NCBI GenBank assembly: GCA_963788585.1
Contig: CAWBHA010000003.1
Span: forward strand, 992,001 to 1,056,000
Reading direction: 5' to 3'
Length of the DNA: 64,000 nucleotides
From: Bog-473 sp963788585
Lineage (GTDB): Bacteria > Actinomycetota > Acidimicrobiia > Acidimicrobiales > RAAP-2
Each line of letters opens with the position of its first letter. The first letter of the stretch is position 1. Position numbers and translations under genes: made by a program. Shown here piece after piece: positions 55,210 to 64,000 of the stretch. Under the pieces are notes generated by a model. The model saw nothing but the letters and a program-made list of their open reading frames with translations. It did not search any database and was not told the DNA's origin.

Positions 55210-55700
55210 TCACCTCTCGCCTTCTTGATACGCCATGCGTTCATCGTCCGGCGCATAGCCCGCGACGATGAGCGAACCTCGCCAAGCACGGACCGCACGG
55301 GCGAGGTTGCTGATGGCTGCTCTTATTGAAGCCGCTCGGTCGTAGTCGTCGAGCACGAAGAGGCAGGTGACGACCGCAAAAATGTGGTCGCGGCACCGGC
55401 AAGGCAAAGAGACTTCCCTGCGCGCGACGGGAAGTCGCTTTTTGGCATGAGTGAGAAGCGAACCCGAGAAGTCGACTGCCGAGGATGACTACGGAAGGGA
55501 GGTAATCGGCGAGCAGTCCCACGCCGCAACCCGACATCAAGCACAGCATCGCCTGGTTGTGAGTAGCCCGACTGGCGTGGACGTGCCGCCTCGGCGATGG
55601 CTTCCACTCGGGCTCCAGCGGTAGCGTCGCGTTTCGAAACTTCCAGCAGATCGCCGACCCCACGCTGTCCTGAGGTCGGCCACATCCTCGGCCATTTGCC
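55210..55700 (-). pseudogene. Class I SAM-dependent methyltransferase, frameshifted
   Basis: Pieces in order: LLEVSKRDATAGARVEAIAE, SGYSQPGDAVLDVG, CGVGLLADYLPSVVILG (motif I of class I methyltransferases, reading across a break as AVLDVGCGVGLLADYLP), RAQGSLFALPVPDHIFAVVT, CLFVLDDYDRAASIRAAISN, LARAVRAWRGSLIVAGYAPD. About three breaks; corrected length about 160 aa. The region between motif I and the LFALPVPDH block is compressed. Its start is not defined (ATG 55685 possible). Substrate unknown. Confidence 0.6.
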
Positions 55701-55827
55701 AAATGTAGGCCACGGTCCCTAGCCCAATGGTGCCTGCTTGAGACTTGGTGCAGACACTGCGGCTGATCCGTAGCGTTGAGAGGTCCTGGTGGGGTCGCTC
55801 GCATAGTGCCTGCCGCCGGCATCTGTC

Positions 55828-55854
55828 GGGTGGCTTTCGTTCGAAGAGCCTCCC
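55828..55854 (+). ncRNA. Hairpin in IS110 copy 2 left end, candidate bridge RNA part
   Basis: GGGTGGCTTTCG (55828-55839) pairs with CGAAGAGCCTCCC (55842-55854), one mismatch and one bulge. It lies 100 bp before the transposase ATG; a second small hairpin CGTG...CACG follows at about 55,926-55,940. Confidence 0.4.
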
Positions 55855-55954
55855 GCCAGGGTTTCGCCATGGAGTGGCTCAAAAGAGGATCGAGCACGAA
55901 CCGTCCGCAAGCAGGAGTGCCCTTCGTGGTTCCATCACGACCAAGGAGGTAGTC

Positions 55955-56992
55955 ATGTATGTGGTGATCGGCGTCGATCCGCACAAGGCCTCGCACACAG
56001 CGGTGGCGATCGATGAGGCCGAAGACGAGCTCTCGAGCGTCAAGGTGCGGGCCACCCGCCGCCAGGTCGAACAGCTGGTCAGTTGGGCCAAACCGTTCGA
56101 GAAGCGCACCTGGGCCATCGAGTCGGCCGGTGGGTTGGGCTACTTGTTGGCCCAGCAGCTTGTCGCCCGAGGCGAGGAGGTCCTCGATGTGCCAGCGACC
56201 TTGGCCTCTCGCGTCCGGGTGCTCGCCACAGGGCACTCGAACAAGAACGACCCCAACGACGCCCGCTCGGTCGCCATCGCTGCCTTTCGGGCCCCGAACC
56301 TACGCAGCGTCGAAGCGGCCAATCACTGCGAGGTGCTCCGGCTCCTCGCCAAGCGCAACCGGGACCTCGGCAGTCATCGCACCCGGGTGATCTGTCGTCT
56401 TCATGCGCTGCTCGCCGAGCTCGCACCGGGCGGAATTGCCAAGGAACTCTACGTTTCTGACGCCGAGCGGCTCATGGCCAAGATCACGCCCGAGACGCCG
56501 GCCGAGCAGGTCCGCTACGACCTGGCCCTCGAGCTGCTCGACGACGTGCGCCAGCTCGACGCCCAGACCAAGGAGTCGCACCGCCGCATCCGCATCGCCG
56601 TCAAGGCATCGGGCACGTCGCTGACCGACGTCTATGGCGTCGGCCCGATCATCGCCGCGCAGATCATCGGTTGCGCCGGCGACGTCGGACGCTTTGCCAA
56701 CGGGGATGTCTTCGCCTCCTACAACGGCACCGCCCCGATCGAATGGTCCTCAGGAGGCCGTGTCGTGCACCGGCTCTCTCGGCGCGGGAACCGACGGCTC
56801 AACCACGCTCTCCACATGGCCGCCATCACCCAGATCCGCAATCCCGGGACACATGGACGCATCTACTTCGAGCGCAAGGTGACCGAGGGAAAGACGAAGG
56901 AGGAGGCGCTCCGCTCGCTCAAGCGCCAGATCTCTAACGCCGTCTACCGCCAGCTCGTCCTCGATGTCGAAAGGGGTCCGGGAGGACATTAG
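55955..56992 (+). CDS. IS110-family transposase (copy 2, intact)
   Basis: 345 aa, ATG 55955 with AAGGAGGT five bases upstream. DEDD RuvC-like domain: VVIGVDPHKASHTAVAIDEA (Asp8), TWAIESAGGLGYLLAQQL (Glu), SNKNDPNDARSVAIAA (Asp). Middle helical region, then transposase-20: SLTDVYGVGPIIAAQIIGCA, VFASYNGTAPIEWSSGGRVV (Ser), HRLSRRGNRRLNHALHMAAI, THGRIYFERKVTEGKTKEEA, LRSLKRQISNAVYRQL. All catalytic positions are intact, so it may be active. It is the only uninterrupted mobile gene in the window. Confidence 0.93.
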   Translation: MYVVIGVDPHKASHTAVAIDEAEDELSSVKVRATRRQVEQLVSWAKPFEKRTWAIESAGGLGYLLAQQLVARGEEVLDVPATLASRVRVLATGHSNKNDPNDARSVAIAAFRAPNLRSVEAANHCEVLRLLAKRNRDLGSHRTRVICRLHALLAELAPGGIAKELYVSDAERLMAKITPETPAEQVRYDLALELLDDVRQLDAQTKESHRRIRIAVKASGTSLTDVYGVGPIIAAQIIGCAGDVGRFANGDVFASYNGTAPIEWSSGGRVVHRLSRRGNRRLNHALHMAAITQIRNPGTHGRIYFERKVTEGKTKEEALRSLKRQISNAVYRQLVLDVERGPGGH

Positions 56993-57999
56993 GAAACGAC
57001 TCGTTGCCTGCGTGGCCGGCTCTGCATCCTGAAGGCCGGCTCTTCGGCGAAGTCACTCCCGGACCACCTCAAATCCTACGCATCTTTACCGTCTCGTGAC
57101 GGGCCGATTTCGCCGCGCCCTTTGGACGCTGGAATTGGGGCCTTGACACAAAGAGGATTCGTACGGGGCGACCCGTTCTGGGCGTTCATCCGCCCTTTGG
57201 GCGCGCGTTCGACGCTCGAATCGGACGTGGCTGATGGATGCGAGACGACCCCGACCCGATTGCGCAGGCCGGGGTCGCCTCGCTCAGCACGCTTGCGGCG
57301 GACTTCGGTAAATCCGACCTACGGGGCGTCTGTCGGAGAGAACCCCGGCGTGCAGTCTCAGCTTCGCAGACGCGAAACGACCCCGCCATCTGGATGGCAC
57401 GTCTCCTTTCCCCGACCAAATGCCTGGGCCAGGGCCGCTCGGATTTACCGTTGGGACCCGCGCCGTTCAAACTCCCTGAGCCCTGTTAGCCCCTCGATGT
57501 GGTCGGTACAGCTCCAGACCCGCCACCAACCGCTGAGCTGTTGACATCGATCATCCTCGGCTTCGTTGCCCAGCGGGCACTAACGGGATCAGCCGACGTA
57601 CCCGCACACGTCACCGCGCTCGAAGCACTCACGAATGCGACGGCCGATGTGACTGCGCAGTGAATGTCTGGCGCGCCATCACCCCCGATCCGCTGATGGT
57701 GAGCAAGAGACCTCACCCGAGGCGCCACAGCCGGCGTCGAAGTTACGGCTGCAGCAGTGCTTGGCCCCTTGGTGGTCGTGATGCTCAAGATGCCCGAGAC
57801 CGCTCGCTGGCCGTCGGGCGATGACCCTCCCGAGCTGCAGGCGATGGCGATACCGGCGAGGCCAACCGACGCCTCCCGCTCCGCCCTCACCGGCACAGTC
57901 GCTGGTCAGGAGCGTGGGAAATGCTCGGGCTAAGCGTGGGAAATCGAATCCGGCGCCCCGATTCCGCTCCTGAATATGGGGTTCTGTCGATACCCCACT
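56993..57999. other. Region between IS110 copy 2 and tRNA-Leu, gene remnants
   Basis: No intact gene. An inverted pair CGGTAAATCCGA (57306-57317) and TCGGATTTACCG (57439-57450) brackets 120 bp, and GACCCCG...CGGGGTC forms a hairpin near 57,248-57,270. On the plus strand 57,541-57,660 and 57,730-57,930 encode hydrophobic pieces (TSIILGFVAQRALTGS; AAAVLGPLVVVMLKMPET) that look like remains of a small membrane protein in shifting frames. Confidence 0.4.
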
Positions 58000-58086
<87 letters not shown>

Positions 58087-58219
58087 GAGTGACCGGGCAA
58101 GAGTAGTCGCTCGAACTCCCAGCCGGTTCGGCCCCGTCGCGTTTCTGGGCACAGGTGACCAGCTCAGACACTTGCTGGCTCCCTCTGGCGGGCCGCGGGC
58201 CGGTAGTCTCTGGGAGACC

Positions 58220-58876
58220 ATGGGACTCCAGAAGTTTGAGGAGCGCCTCGAGCGTCTGGTGGAGGGAACGTTGGCCAAGCCATTCCGAAGCAACCTCCAG
58301 CCGGTCGAAATCGGCCGCAGGCTGACGCGCGAGATGGACCTGCACCGGCGGGTCGGGGTGCGCGGGCTGATCGCGCCCAACGCCTTCGCGGTCACGCTCT
58401 CGCCCGCGGACGTGAGCCGCTTCTCGAACTTCATCGACGCGCTGTCCCGCGAGCTCTCCGACGCCGCCCGCGAGCACGCCAAGATCGAGGGGTACTCCTT
58501 CGTCGGACCGGTGGAAGTGGAGATCTTCGAGGGCCCCAACCTCAAGTCGGGGCGGTTCACCGTGACGGCCGAGGTGCAGCAGAGCGAGGACGGTGGTTTC
58601 CTGGCCGAAGTCGTCCTGCCGGACGGTCGGCGGGTGACGGTCGGCTCGGAGGCTCTGGTCATCGGCCGCCTGCCCGAATGTGACGTCGTACTGCCGGATT
58701 CCAACGTGAGCCGGCGCCACGCCGAGCTGCGGCGGAAGGGTGACGGCGTGTTCGTCACCGATCTCGGCTCCACCAACGGCACCAGGGTGAACGGCACCCC
58801 GGTCCGGGAGCAGCTCCTCGCCAGCGGGGACGAGGTCAGCGTGGGCTCGACGACACTCATCTTCGAAATGTCGTGA
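58220..58876 (+). CDS. fhaA: FHA-domain protein FhaA (DUF3662 + FHA), short form
   Basis: 218 aa. N-terminal DUF3662 domain: MGLQKFEERLERLVEGTLAK, VEIGRRLTREMDLHRRVGVR, ANAFAV-type PNAFAVTLSPADVSRF. C-terminal FHA domain: LVIGRLPECDVVLPDSNVSR, RRHAELR, VTDLGSTNGTRVNG (phospho-threonine binding). ATG 58220 has GGGAG upstream. Mycobacterial FhaA has a linker of some 300 residues between the two domains; here they nearly abut. Binds phosphorylated partners of PknB in cell-wall control. Overlaps fhaB by GTGA. Confidence 0.92.
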   Translation: MGLQKFEERLERLVEGTLAKPFRSNLQPVEIGRRLTREMDLHRRVGVRGLIAPNAFAVTLSPADVSRFSNFIDALSRELSDAAREHAKIEGYSFVGPVEVEIFEGPNLKSGRFTVTAEVQQSEDGGFLAEVVLPDGRRVTVGSEALVIGRLPECDVVLPDSNVSRRHAELRRKGDGVFVTDLGSTNGTRVNGTPVREQLLASGDEVSVGSTTLIFEMS

Positions 58877-59406
58877 CCGCAGGCAGCTCCGTTGCGGTGC
58901 TCATCGCCACGCAGAATCTCGATGCGGTCCTCCGGATCGCGCAATGGGGGGTGATCGCCCTGATCTTCCTCTTCTTCCTCCGCGTCATCCGCGCCGTCTG
59001 GGTCGAGATGAGCCCCGCCACCGTCCGCAAGACCCGGTCCCAGAAGCGCGACGAGCGCCGTCAGCTGCGCGCGGCGGCGCGTCCAGCCGAGACGCCCACG
59101 CCGAAACGGCGTCGCCAGCTGTACCTCAAGGTCGTCCAGCCGGACGCCCATGCCGGCCGGACCTTCGACCTCGACGACGAGCTCACCATCGGACGCTCGC
59201 CCGGCTGCGGGGTCGCCATGCCCGAGGACATCTACGCCTCCACGGTCCACGCCCGACTGTTCCGCCGCAACGACCAGTTGTGGGTCGAGGACCTCGGCTC
59301 CACCAACGGCACGTTCGTCAACTCCGAGCAGATCAAGAAGGCCGTGCGGCTGGGCAAAGGTGACCTGCTGCAGATCGGCTCGACGGTCTTCGAGGTCGCT
59401 CGATGA
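58873..59406 (+). CDS. fhaB: Membrane-anchored FHA-domain protein FhaB
   Basis: 177 aa from GTG 58873, overlapping the fhaA stop. One N-terminal helix (AQWGVIALIFLFFLRVIRAV), then a basic stretch (RKTRSQKRDERRQLRAAARP) and an FHA domain: FDLDDELTIGRSPGCGVAMP, STVHARLFRRNDQLWVEDLG, STNGTFVNS. The layout matches mycobacterial FhaB/FipA (155 aa). Phospho-dependent adaptor between Ser/Thr kinases and division machinery. The stop overlaps pstP by ATGA. Confidence 0.93.
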   Translation: MTAGSSVAVLIATQNLDAVLRIAQWGVIALIFLFFLRVIRAVWVEMSPATVRKTRSQKRDERRQLRAAARPAETPTPKRRRQLYLKVVQPDAHAGRTFDLDDELTIGRSPGCGVAMPEDIYASTVHARLFRRNDQLWVEDLGSTNGTFVNSEQIKKAVRLGKGDLLQIGSTVFEVAR

Positions 59407-61001
59407 CCGTGCTGCGTTCCGGGTCGGCCACCGACGTCGGGCGTGTCCGCACCGTCAACCAGGACATGGTGCTCGAGCGGCCGAACCTGTACGCCGTGGC
59501 CGACGGCATGGGGGGCCACGTGGGTGGCGAGGTGGCCGCCCGGGTGGCCGTGGAGACGCTCGGCCATGTGTTCGAGCGGACACCCACCGTCGAAGGCCTG
59601 CGGGGGGCCTTCTCGGAGGCGAACGCGGCGGTCTGGGACGAGAGCCAGTCCAACCTGGACCTGCGCGGCATGGGGACCACCTTGACGGCGATGGGGCTCG
59701 TCGCCGGGCCCAACGGCCGGGACGTGCTGGCGCTGGCGAACGTGGGGGACTCGCGCGCCTATGTGTACTCGGACGGCGAGCTCCTCCAGGTCACCGACGA
59801 CCACAGCGTGGCCGAGGAGCGCATGCGTCACGGCGAGATGACCGAGGCCGAGGCGGCCGTCCACCCCCAGCGCCACATCTTGACCCGCGTCATCGGAGTG
59901 TTCTCCGAGGTCGAGGCCGATATGTGGGAGCTCGAGTTGCACGCCGGCGACCGGGTGCTGCTCTGCTCCGACGGGCTCTCCAACGAGGTCGACACCGACG
60001 ACATCGCCGGCATCCTCGGCTCGGTCGACGATCCACAGGAGGCGGCGGACCGGCTGGTGGAGGAAGCCAACGAGCATGGCGGTTCGGACAACGTCACCGT
60101 GGTCATCGTCGACGTACAGGTGGGGGAGGAGGGGAGCGGCGGCACGGCCAGGGTGCAACCGCTCGAGTTCCGCAACGCGGCCGTCTCCGTCACCGCTGCC
60201 GCGGCCGGCGCCGCCGCGGCGGCAGCCAACGGCGGGGTCGAGGCCGCCGCTGCGCCTGACGCACCCGAACCCGCTGCCGCGGCAGAGCCCGGATCGATGG
60301 CTGACCCGGCCGCGCAAACGGCGGCTGTCCCGGCAGTCCGACCCGGCGACACGCTCGCGCCGGGCGCCCGGCTCGACTTCGGCGACGAGCCCCTGGCGCT
60401 CGCCGAGACCGGGCCGCGCAGCGACGAGTTCTTCCTTGGCGCCGCGACCTCGGTCCCGGTGGCGCGAGCCACCGCGCGGGTGCCTCCCGTGTCGCCACCC
60501 CGAGCGGGCACCGACCGGCCACCCGAGAAGGAAAGCCGCGGGGCGCGGCGGCGCCGGCTCGGGATTCCCCGGCGGATCACGTTCCGCGTCGTCGGCTTCA
60601 TCATTTTGGTGGCGGCGGTCCCCGTGGCGGCGTACTTCGTGCTCAAGTGGTACGCCTACGACAACTGGATCGTGACCGTCCAGGGTGACCAGATCGTGGT
60701 GCAGCAAGGCCAGCGCGGCGGCGTCTTGTGGTTCCACCCCCGGGTGGTCGACCGCACGCCGTATACGACGAGCGACATCACGCCCGCCGCGGTCGCACCA
60801 GTGCGTGCCGGGGTCCAGAAGTCGTCGCTTGCGAACGCGAAGGGCTACGTGACGAGCATTACGACCACGACCACCATCCCCGTCACGACGACCACGACGA
60901 CCACGACGACCACGACGACCTCACCCTTCGGCACACATGCGGTGGCGCCGGGCCCGTTGACTGCCAGTACGACCACGACCACGACGGCAGGCTTCCCGTG
61001 A
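59403..61001 (+). CDS. pstP: PP2C-type protein phosphatase PstP
   Basis: 532 aa, ATG 59403 overlapping fhaB. PPM catalytic domain (residues about 1-240): DVGRVRTVNQDMVL, VADGMGGHVGGEVAARVAVE (metal Asp), GMGTTLTAMG, LANVGDSRAYVYSDGELLQV, HILTRVIG, CSDGLSNEVDTDDI, GGSDNVTVVIVDV. Then an Ala/Pro-rich linker, one membrane helix (VVGFIILVAAVPVAAYFVLK) and an external tail ending in Thr runs encoded by ACGACC hexanucleotide repeats (60861-60922) and TTTTTTAGFP. Removes phosphates from PknB and substrates. Followed by pknB after 53 bp. Confidence 0.94.
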   Translation: MTVLRSGSATDVGRVRTVNQDMVLERPNLYAVADGMGGHVGGEVAARVAVETLGHVFERTPTVEGLRGAFSEANAAVWDESQSNLDLRGMGTTLTAMGLVAGPNGRDVLALANVGDSRAYVYSDGELLQVTDDHSVAEERMRHGEMTEAEAAVHPQRHILTRVIGVFSEVEADMWELELHAGDRVLLCSDGLSNEVDTDDIAGILGSVDDPQEAADRLVEEANEHGGSDNVTVVIVDVQVGEEGSGGTARVQPLEFRNAAVSVTAAAAGAAAAAANGGVEAAAAPDAPEPAAAAEPGSMADPAAQTAAVPAVRPGDTLAPGARLDFGDEPLALAETGPRSDEFFLGAATSVPVARATARVPPVSPPRAGTDRPPEKESRGARRRRLGIPRRITFRVVGFIILVAAVPVAAYFVLKWYAYDNWIVTVQGDQIVVQQGQRGGVLWFHPRVVDRTPYTTSDITPAAVAPVRAGVQKSSLANAKGYVTSITTTTTIPVTTTTTTTTTTTTSPFGTHAVAPGPLTASTTTTTTAGFP

Positions 61002-61054
61002 GCGGCGTCCCCAACCCCCGTCGTCGAGTGCGCCCAGCGTAGGCTCAGGACTCC

Positions 61055-63026
61055 ATGCAGCCCGTCGAGGAACCGAAGGTCTATTGCGGCCGGTACCAGG
61101 TGACCCATCTCGTGGCGCGCGGCGGCATGGCGCAGGTGTACCGGGCCATGGACCTCCAGCTCGACCGGCCGGTTGCCCTGAAGGTGCTGTTCCCCGAGCT
61201 GTCCGTCGACCGGACCTTCGTCGAACGGTTCCGCCGTGAGGCCCAGGCCGCGGCCAACCTGTCCCATCCCAACATCGTCCCGGTCTTCGACTGGGGGGAG
61301 GACGCCGGCGCCTACTTCATCGTCATGGAGTACATCAACGGCCGCCCGCTCTCGGCCGTTCTGCGCGATCCGCAGCCGATTCCGCCGCGCCAGATCGCCC
61401 AGATCGGGGCCGGGGTTGCCGCCGCGCTGGCGTTCGCCCATCGCCACGGCGTGGTGCACCGCGACGTCAAGCCGGGCAACGTGCTGATCACGCCCGACGG
61501 GGACGTCAAGGTGACCGACTTCGGTATCGCTCGCGCGGTCAACACGGAGGAGAGCCTCACCCAGACGGGCGCCGTGATGGGCACGGCGGCCTATTTCTCG
61601 CCCGAGCAGGCGGAAGGCAAGGGGGTCGATGCGCGCAGCGACATCTACTCGCTCGGGGTGGTGCTCTACGAGATGGCCGCCGGCCGCCCCCCCTTCACCG
61701 GCGACTCCCCCGTCGCGGTGGCGTCGAAGCACGTGCGGGACACGCCCGAGCTGCCTCGCACCGTCAACCCGGCCGTCCCGCCGGCGCTCGAGGCCGTGAT
61801 CATGAAGGCCATGGCCAAGGACCCGAACGCCCGCTACGGGTCGGCCGAGGAGATGCGCGGCGGACCTGCTGCGCTTCACCGAGGGTCGCCCGGTCGAGGC
61901 GGCCGATCCCGGGTTGACCTCCGTCATGGGGGCGACGGCCGCCGCGACCACGGCCGTGCGGCCGGCCAGCGGCCGGACCAGGGCCGTCCCGCTCGCCCCG
62001 ACAGACCCGCCCCCGTCTCCCGAGGACCTCGAGCGTCAGAAGCGCACGCGCCGGCTCATCGTCCTGCTCGTGCTCCTCCTCGTCGCGCTGGCCGTGATCG
62101 CCTTCTTCCTCCTGCGCTCGGTGGGGCTGTTCGGTGGCGGCAACGTCACCGTCCCCGACGTGGTGGGCCAGACCAGCCAGTCGGCCACCCAGACGCTGCA
62201 GGGCGACCATCTCGCCGTCGGCACGTCCACGTTCCGCACGAGCGCGACGGCCAAGGGCCTCGTCCTGTCCACCGACCCCAAGGCCGGCGCGTCGGCCTCG
62301 AAGAACTCCAAGGTGGACCTCGTGATCAGCGACGGACCGAACATCCCTACCGTGCAGGTGCCGACCGTCACGGGCGAGCAGCTCGCACCGGCGATTCAGA
62401 AGCTGACCGCCGCCAATCTCTCGTACACCGTCAAGTACGTGAACAGCAACCAACCCATCGGAACGGTGCTGAACCAGAACCCCGCCGGCGGGGCCAGCGT
62501 GAAGGCGAACGTCAAGGTGCAGCTCACGGTGTCGGGTACCCAGACCTCGGTCACGGTGCCCTCCGTCGTCGGGGAGTCCCCGGCGTCGGCCGGCTCCATC
62601 CTGAAGGGTGACGGCCTCAACGTTGGTAACCAGACCAACGCCTGCTCGAACCAGTACCAGGCCGGGCTGGTGTCGTCCCAGACCCCCGGATCGGGCAACA
62701 ACGTGCCCCCCAACACCACGGTGAACCTCGTCGTGTCGAGCGGGAACTGCCCCTCGGTGCCGGGCGTGGTCGGGCAGACCCAGAGCGCGGCCCAGGCGGC
62801 CATCAGTGCTGCGGGCCTGGTGGCCAACACCACCTTCGACACCACCTGCCCCGGCGGCGCGAGCGCGGGCACGGTGGACAGCCAGAACCCGGTAGCGGGC
62901 ACGCAGGTGCAGCCCGGGAGCACCGTCACCATGTCGGTCTGCCAGGGAACGACGACGACCAGCACGCCATCGACCAGCTCGACCACCTCGACGACCTTGA
63001 GCACCACCAGCTCCAGCCACCCTTGA
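61055..63026 (+). CDS. pknB: Serine/threonine protein kinase PknB with four PASTA domains, one frameshift
   Basis: ATG 61055. Kinase domain: LVARGGMAQVYRAMDLQLDR, VALKVLF (catalytic Lys), HRDVKPGNVLI (catalytic loop), VTDFGIARA (DFG), GTAAYFSPEQAEG (activation segment), DIYSLGVVLYEM. The frame breaks near 61,865: CGCGGCGGAC where CGCGCGGAC gives EEMRADLLRFTEGRP; dropping one G restores it (about 656 aa). Then a juxtamembrane segment, one helix (LIVLLVLLLVALAVIAFFLL) and four PASTA domains (VTVPDVVGQT; VQVPTVTGEQ; VTVPSVVGES; PSVPGVVGQT) that sense peptidoglycan fragments. Thr/Ser-rich tail. The stop lies inside a 26-bp tandem duplication. Confidence 0.93.
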
Positions 63027-63046
63027 GCACCACCAGCTCCAGCCAC
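62995..63046 (+). repeat. 26-bp tandem duplication at the pknB 3' end
   Basis: 62995-63020 and 63021-63046 are identical. In the pknB frame the second copy supplies the stop (CCT TGA). With a single copy the frame would read on as HGGI and stop at 63,055-ish TAA. Confidence 0.85.
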
Positions 63047-63077
63047 GGGGGTATCTAACCGCCCGGCGCAGCGCGGG

Positions 63078-63671
63078 TCAGGCTGATACGGCTGCCCCGA
63101 GCTGGCCCAAGAAGTTGGCCAACAGCGCCGGTCCCGAGACCGTGAGCACCGACTCGGGGTGGAACTGCACGCCTTCGACGGCGAGGGAGCGATGGCGCAG
63201 GCCCATCACGACGCCGTCGCTCGAGGTGGCGCTGACCTCGAGGGTGTCGGGGACCGACTCGGGCCGCACGACGAGGGAGTGGTAGCGGGTCGCCACGAAC
63301 GGGTTGGGCAACCCGGCGAAGAGACCGCGGCCGTCGTGGCGGATCTCCGAGGTCTTGCCGTGCATCAGGTGGGGCGCGGCCACGATCTCCCCTCCGAAGG
63401 CCTGGCCCACGCACTGGTGGCCGAGGCACACGCCCAGGAGCGGGATCTCGCCCGCCAGCTGGGAGATGGCCTCGAGGCTGACGCCGCTGCCCTCGGGTCG
63501 TCCCGGCCCGGGCGAGATCAGCACCGCGTCCGGCCGCGCCGCCCGGATCCGGGCGACGTCGACGGCGTCGTTGCGGAACACGACCGGGTCTGCCCCGAGC
63601 TCGCCGAGCTCTTGGACCAGGTTGTAGACGAAGGAGTCGTAATTGTCGACGACGAGCACCCGTGGCCCCAT
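63078..63671 (-). CDS. pabA: Anthranilate / aminodeoxychorismate synthase glutaminase subunit
   Basis: 197 aa, ATG 63671. Class I glutamine amidotransferase: VLVVDNYDSFVYNLVQELGE, ISPGPGRPEGSGVSLEAISQ, nucleophile Cys in PLLGVCLGHQCVGQAFGG, MHGKTSEI, and His-Glu in GVQFHPESVLT. Supplies ammonia to the chorismate-using partner for folate (PabA) or tryptophan (TrpG) synthesis; the sequence does not separate the two. A pabA/trpG-type gene beside pknB and crgA is the standard actinobacterial arrangement. Convergent with pknB (51 bp). Confidence 0.95.
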   Translation of the reverse strand: MGPRVLVVDNYDSFVYNLVQELGELGADPVVFRNDAVDVARIRAARPDAVLISPGPGRPEGSGVSLEAISQLAGEIPLLGVCLGHQCVGQAFGGEIVAAPHLMHGKTSEIRHDGRGLFAGLPNPFVATRYHSLVVRPESVPDTLEVSATSSDGVVMGLRHRSLAVEGVQFHPESVLTVSGPALLANFLGQLGAAVSA

Positions 63672-63734
63672 GGGGCGTGGATCGTACCCGGCGCGCCCGG
63701 GCCCACCCGACGGCGCTGGCTAATCTCTCGATTC

Positions 63735-64000
63735 GTGGCCACCAGCACGAAGGGACCCGGGGGCGCCTCGCGCAAGGGAAAGTCCGCGTCGGGGCGCGCC
63801 GCCAAGGTAGGGCGCTACAAGACGGCGGAGGAGAGTGGCCGGTACACCGCGCCCATCCCCAAGAGCGTGCGGCAGAGTCCCCGTTGGTACGGCGCGCTGA
63901 TCCTGATCCTGCTCATCGGCGGCGTTGTCGTGATCACGGTCAACTACCTGGCCCGCCTGCCCGGCCTCGACCACGGGTCCCCCTGGGGCCTCGTCATCGG
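63735..64000 (+). CDS. crgA: Cell division protein CrgA (3' partial)
   Basis: GTG 63735: basic cytoplasmic region ATSTKGPGGASRKGKSASGR...YKTAEESGRYTAPIPKSVRQ, then SPRWYGALILILLIGGVVVI, TVNYLARLPGL (first helix), PWGLVI at the window edge (start of the second helix). The P-SP-WY followed by a helix ending VNYL is the CrgA/UPF0233 signature. CrgA recruits FtsI and FtsQ to the septum in actinobacteria. Divergent from pabA across 63 bp; 3' end lies outside the window. Confidence 0.9.
   Translation, partial: MATSTKGPGGASRKGKSASGRAAKVGRYKTAEESGRYTAPIPKSVRQSPRWYGALILILLIGGVVVITVNYLARLPGLDHGSPWGLVI

Larger units (their letters stand above)
55750..57000 (+). mobile_element. IS110-family element, copy 2
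   Basis: Intact transposase with about 200 bp of foldable left-end sequence. Right end not resolved; a GCCGGCTC...GGCCGGC hairpin lies just after the stop (57,016-57,043). Confidence 0.6.

Noticed and set aside
57186..57470. 94-residue minus-strand ORF after the IS110 copy
   Set aside because: Arg/Ser/Pro-rich with no motif; region looks like remnants and hairpins.

Overview
The window comes from a high-GC actinobacterium, most likely a member of the Acidimicrobiia or a close relative. This is inferred from gene order (recF-DUF721-gyrB-gyrA at one end; fhaA-fhaB-pstP-pknB-pabA-crgA at the other), many GTG starts, and Acidimicrobiia-style secreted proteins (42-residue tandem repeats; WW-DG-WY-PPE motif proteins). 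The replication origin should lie just upstream, because the window opens inside recF.

Layout. 1-6.0 kb: recF (5' partial), a DUF721 gene, gyrB, gyrA. 6.0-10.7 kb: signal peptidase I, a D-aminoacylase-like amidohydrolase, an unknown gene, and a long-form dCTP deaminase. 11.4-16.4 kb: a glycine-rich secreted protein, aldo/keto reductase, acyl-CoA synthetase (frameshifted), RNase D. 16.7-19.9 kb: a signalling block with a degenerate GGDEF protein, a small gene preceded by two DosR-box-like repeats, and a DosR/DosS-like two-component pair. 19.9-27 kb: an MFS transporter with a large loop, an amidohydrolase, an OafA-SGNH acyltransferase, and a lipoprotein hydrolase fused to a neocarzinostatin-like domain. 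27-31 kb: a small membrane protein, a Tat-exported DyP peroxidase, and a secreted 6 x 42-residue repeat protein.

31-45 kb is an accessory, lower-GC stretch with intact genes: a P450 / BBE flavin oxidase / MDMPI-like operon with a divergent TetR and a palindromic operator; a FAD oxidoreductase divergent from an HxlR regulator; a zinc-ribbon membrane protein; small stress-type genes; a secreted beta-propeller; and an ECF sigma/anti-sigma pair. 45-58 kb is disrupted: ABC transporter, DoxX, zinc alcohol dehydrogenase, a winged-helix regulator, a drug-efflux MFS, a methyltransferase, one IS30 element inside the MFS gene, and two IS110 elements. A 28-bp element is duplicated exactly upstream of the ABC and doxX units. 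A compact, strongly foldable segment near 54.95 kb looks like a structured RNA.

58-64 kb returns to the core: tRNA-Leu(CAG), then the Ser/Thr phospho-signalling operon (fhaA, fhaB, pstP, pknB) without the usual rodA, pbpA and pknA, then the glutamine amidotransferase pabA/trpG and crgA (3' partial).

Caution on sequence quality. At least 13 frame breaks occur in otherwise convincing genes at 13.6-26 kb and in pknB. Nearly all are repaired by removing one base. The 45-50 kb block has much denser small indels and a run of 20 A. I treat these as probable sequence errors, with real decay possible for the IS-rich block. Family names are by recognition of motifs only; nothing was searched.
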